From Pseudomonas sp. GM79 (GTDB lineage: Bacteria > Pseudomonadota > Gammaproteobacteria > Pseudomonadales > Pseudomonadaceae), in assembly GCF_000282495.1 (NCBI RefSeq), contig NZ_AKJE01000032.1, positions 1 through 64,000 on the forward strand: DNA of 64,000 nt, written 5' to 3'. Below are positions 62,800-64,000 of the stretch, in pieces. Within the stretch, counting starts at the first letter, position 1. Every line of letters begins with the position of its first letter. Under the pieces are notes generated by a model, which saw nothing but the letters and a program-made list of their open reading frames with translations, had not been told where the DNA came from and did not search any database. A program made the translations under genes and the position numbers.

Positions 62800-64000
62800 G
62801 GGCCGGCTCTCCTTCCGTTTGGGCGGGTTGAAAGTATTTGCGATGTCGCTCCAGAAACGACACCACGATCAACAACGCCACGCGCATCCTGAATACCGAC
62901 CACAGGTGTTCATGAACGTCTAAATGCAAGTCGTCCATTTCATCGCCCAAGACACGCAAGTTTCCGAGCAACTGCTCAAGGTCAATCCCGGGCCGTCCAG
63001 AGATCAATCGTCCTGTCTCACGCACGGCTGCCAGCAAACGGTTTTGCTGTTCTGTACTCAGCAACGTGTTGCTTTGCCCCTGTTGCCTGAGCTGGTTCAA
63101 GGCAACACCCAGTGCCATGCACCCAAGGCTGACTTCGAACAGCTCGCTGGAGTGCTTGTCGTTGGTCGCCGGCAATAGTCCCAGCATCATGGTCAGGCGA
63201 TCGACCATTCGGCTTTCAAACGTAAATTGCTGTTCATCGGTGGCCGGCTTCTTCAGCAACGCGTAAACCTGCTCGCAGTTTTCATTGAACAGCCGGCGTA
63301 TCCGCAAAACGGGCCTGAACGGGAAAATCAAGGCGTAGACACTGAGCGCCAGCGCGGAGGCGCTGACATACGCACCGGCAAACTCGAACCACTGAATGGC
63401 ACTGTTCTGGCCGATTTCTGTGTTTTGCGGACCCAGCAACAGAATGGTCGTCAGTCCAAGACCAATGCCTGTACCCGTGGTTGACGGACTGGCTAGCCCC
63501 ACCGCGACGGCATACAGCAATGGGGCAAGCAACAAGGCGAGCAACTCGAAGTCACTGATCATCGGTATCAGCATGAACAGATAGAGCGCTGACACCACCA
63601 AAGCCAGCCCCTGCCCCCTGGCAAAGCTTTGCGCGGCCAGTAACGGTCGCGGAAAAGTCGCCATCAGCGAACAGAGAATCCCCACCACAATCATCCCGCC
63701 ACGGGCCCCGTCCCAAGCGGTCTCGATCCAGATCAGACCGGCCACCAGCAACGCGGCAAATGCCCGGATTGCATTCATTGCCGCCAAAGCGAAGTCCAAA
63801 TGCAGCGGATTTTCCTGGCCACGGAACACGCAACTGGCTTCACGCCCTTCCTGAATCGCGTCGCTCAGTTCCAGAATCTGCGCCAGTTGCTCCAGCATCC
63901 GTGCCTGCTCCCAGCGCAGTGCCCAGGCCAATGAACGCAGCGTGGCAGGCATCGTCTCGGTGAGTTGTTCGGCCTTGTAGGCCTGGTCATCGAAACGCTG
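62789..64000 (-). CDS. FUSC-family (AaeB-like) aromatic acid efflux protein, partial
   Basis: The C-terminal part (about 400 residues) of a FUSC-domain inner-membrane transporter; the reading frame remains open to the window edge and the start lies beyond base 64000. Full-length AaeB is about 650-700 residues. Several membrane segments are visible (GGMIVVGILCSLMATFPRPL, LALVVSALYLFMLIPMI, LLALLLAPLLYAVAVGL) with a cytoplasmic segment between. It heads the FUSC-DUF1656-HlyD operon, a layout known for p-hydroxybenzoate export. The substrate here is inferred only from the family. Confidence 0.87.
   Translation of the reverse strand, partial: QRFDDQAYKAEQLTETMPATLRSLAWALRWEQARMLEQLAQILELSDAIQEGREASCVFRGQENPLHLDFALAAMNAIRAFAALLVAGLIWIETAWDGARGGMIVVGILCSLMATFPRPLLAAQSFARGQGLALVVSALYLFMLIPMISDFELLALLLAPLLYAVAVGLASPSTTGTGIGLGLTTILLLGPQNTEIGQNSAIQWFEFAGAYVSASALALSVYALIFPFRPVLRIRRLFNENCEQVYALLKKPATDEQQFTFESRMVDRLTMMLGLLPATNDKHSSELFEVSLGCMALGVALNQLRQQGQSNTLLSTEQQNRLLAAVRETGRLISGRPGIDLEQLLGNLRVLGDEMDDLHLDVHEHLWSVFRMRVALLIVVSFLERHRKYFQPAQTEGEPALAH

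Overview
The window looks like chromosomal DNA of a fluorescent Pseudomonas (P. fluorescens / protegens / brassicacearum type). The evidence is a complete alkaline-protease and lipase secretion island, a MexEF-OprN-type efflux operon, a DUF1652 protein, high-GC codon use, and many inverted REP doublets (REPINs) between genes. No rRNA, tRNA, CRISPR array, intact insertion sequence or prophage was seen.

Bases 1-17.4 kb: a secretion island read entirely on the minus strand. From its promoter end the order is aprA (serralysin metalloprotease), aprI/inh (periplasmic inhibitor), aprD-aprE-aprF (type I secretion ABC protein, membrane fusion protein, outer-membrane channel), two subtilisin-type autotransporters, and two RTX lipases of the PueB and PueA (polyurethanase/TliA) type. 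The exporter probably serves AprA and both lipases. A sequence matching the RsmA/RsmE consensus covers the aprA Shine-Dalgarno, which points to Gac/Rsm control. Palindromes lie further upstream.

Bases 18-25 kb: a decayed alcohol dehydrogenase gene, a divergent LysR regulator and Old Yellow Enzyme pair, and a minus-strand amine-related cluster. That cluster holds an AraC regulator with an N-terminal NTF2-like domain, a PuuB-type FAD oxidase, a cupin, and an orphan PotF-type binding protein. A DUF1652 gene follows.

Bases 25-37.9 kb: a cystathionine beta-synthase / gamma-lyase operon (reverse transsulfuration), a UvrD-like helicase, a pirin, phosphoglucomutase, a MocR-type regulator, an unrecognised 497-residue protein, a candidate 82-residue small gene, and a quinone-oxidoreductase-like dehydrogenase divergent from a LysR gene.

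Bases 39-51 kb: an oxidoreductase-rich region. It contains an AraC regulator, XdhC, an ABM-fold protein, a YqjM-type flavin enzyme, a YkgJ-type cysteine cluster protein, a DUF1330 protein, a SnoaL-like protein, two short-chain dehydrogenases, a Tat-type aldo/keto reductase, and a two-subunit molybdenum hydroxylase (IorAB-like). The separated XdhC is the natural maturation factor for that hydroxylase.

Bases 51-64 kb: a periplasmic binding protein gene overlapping a HAMP-GAF-GGDEF-EAL gene (a probable ligand-responsive cyclic-di-GMP module), a mexEF-oprN operon with two strong palindromes upstream, and an AaeAB-like aromatic-acid efflux operon (FUSC protein, DUF1656, HlyD) that runs off the right edge.
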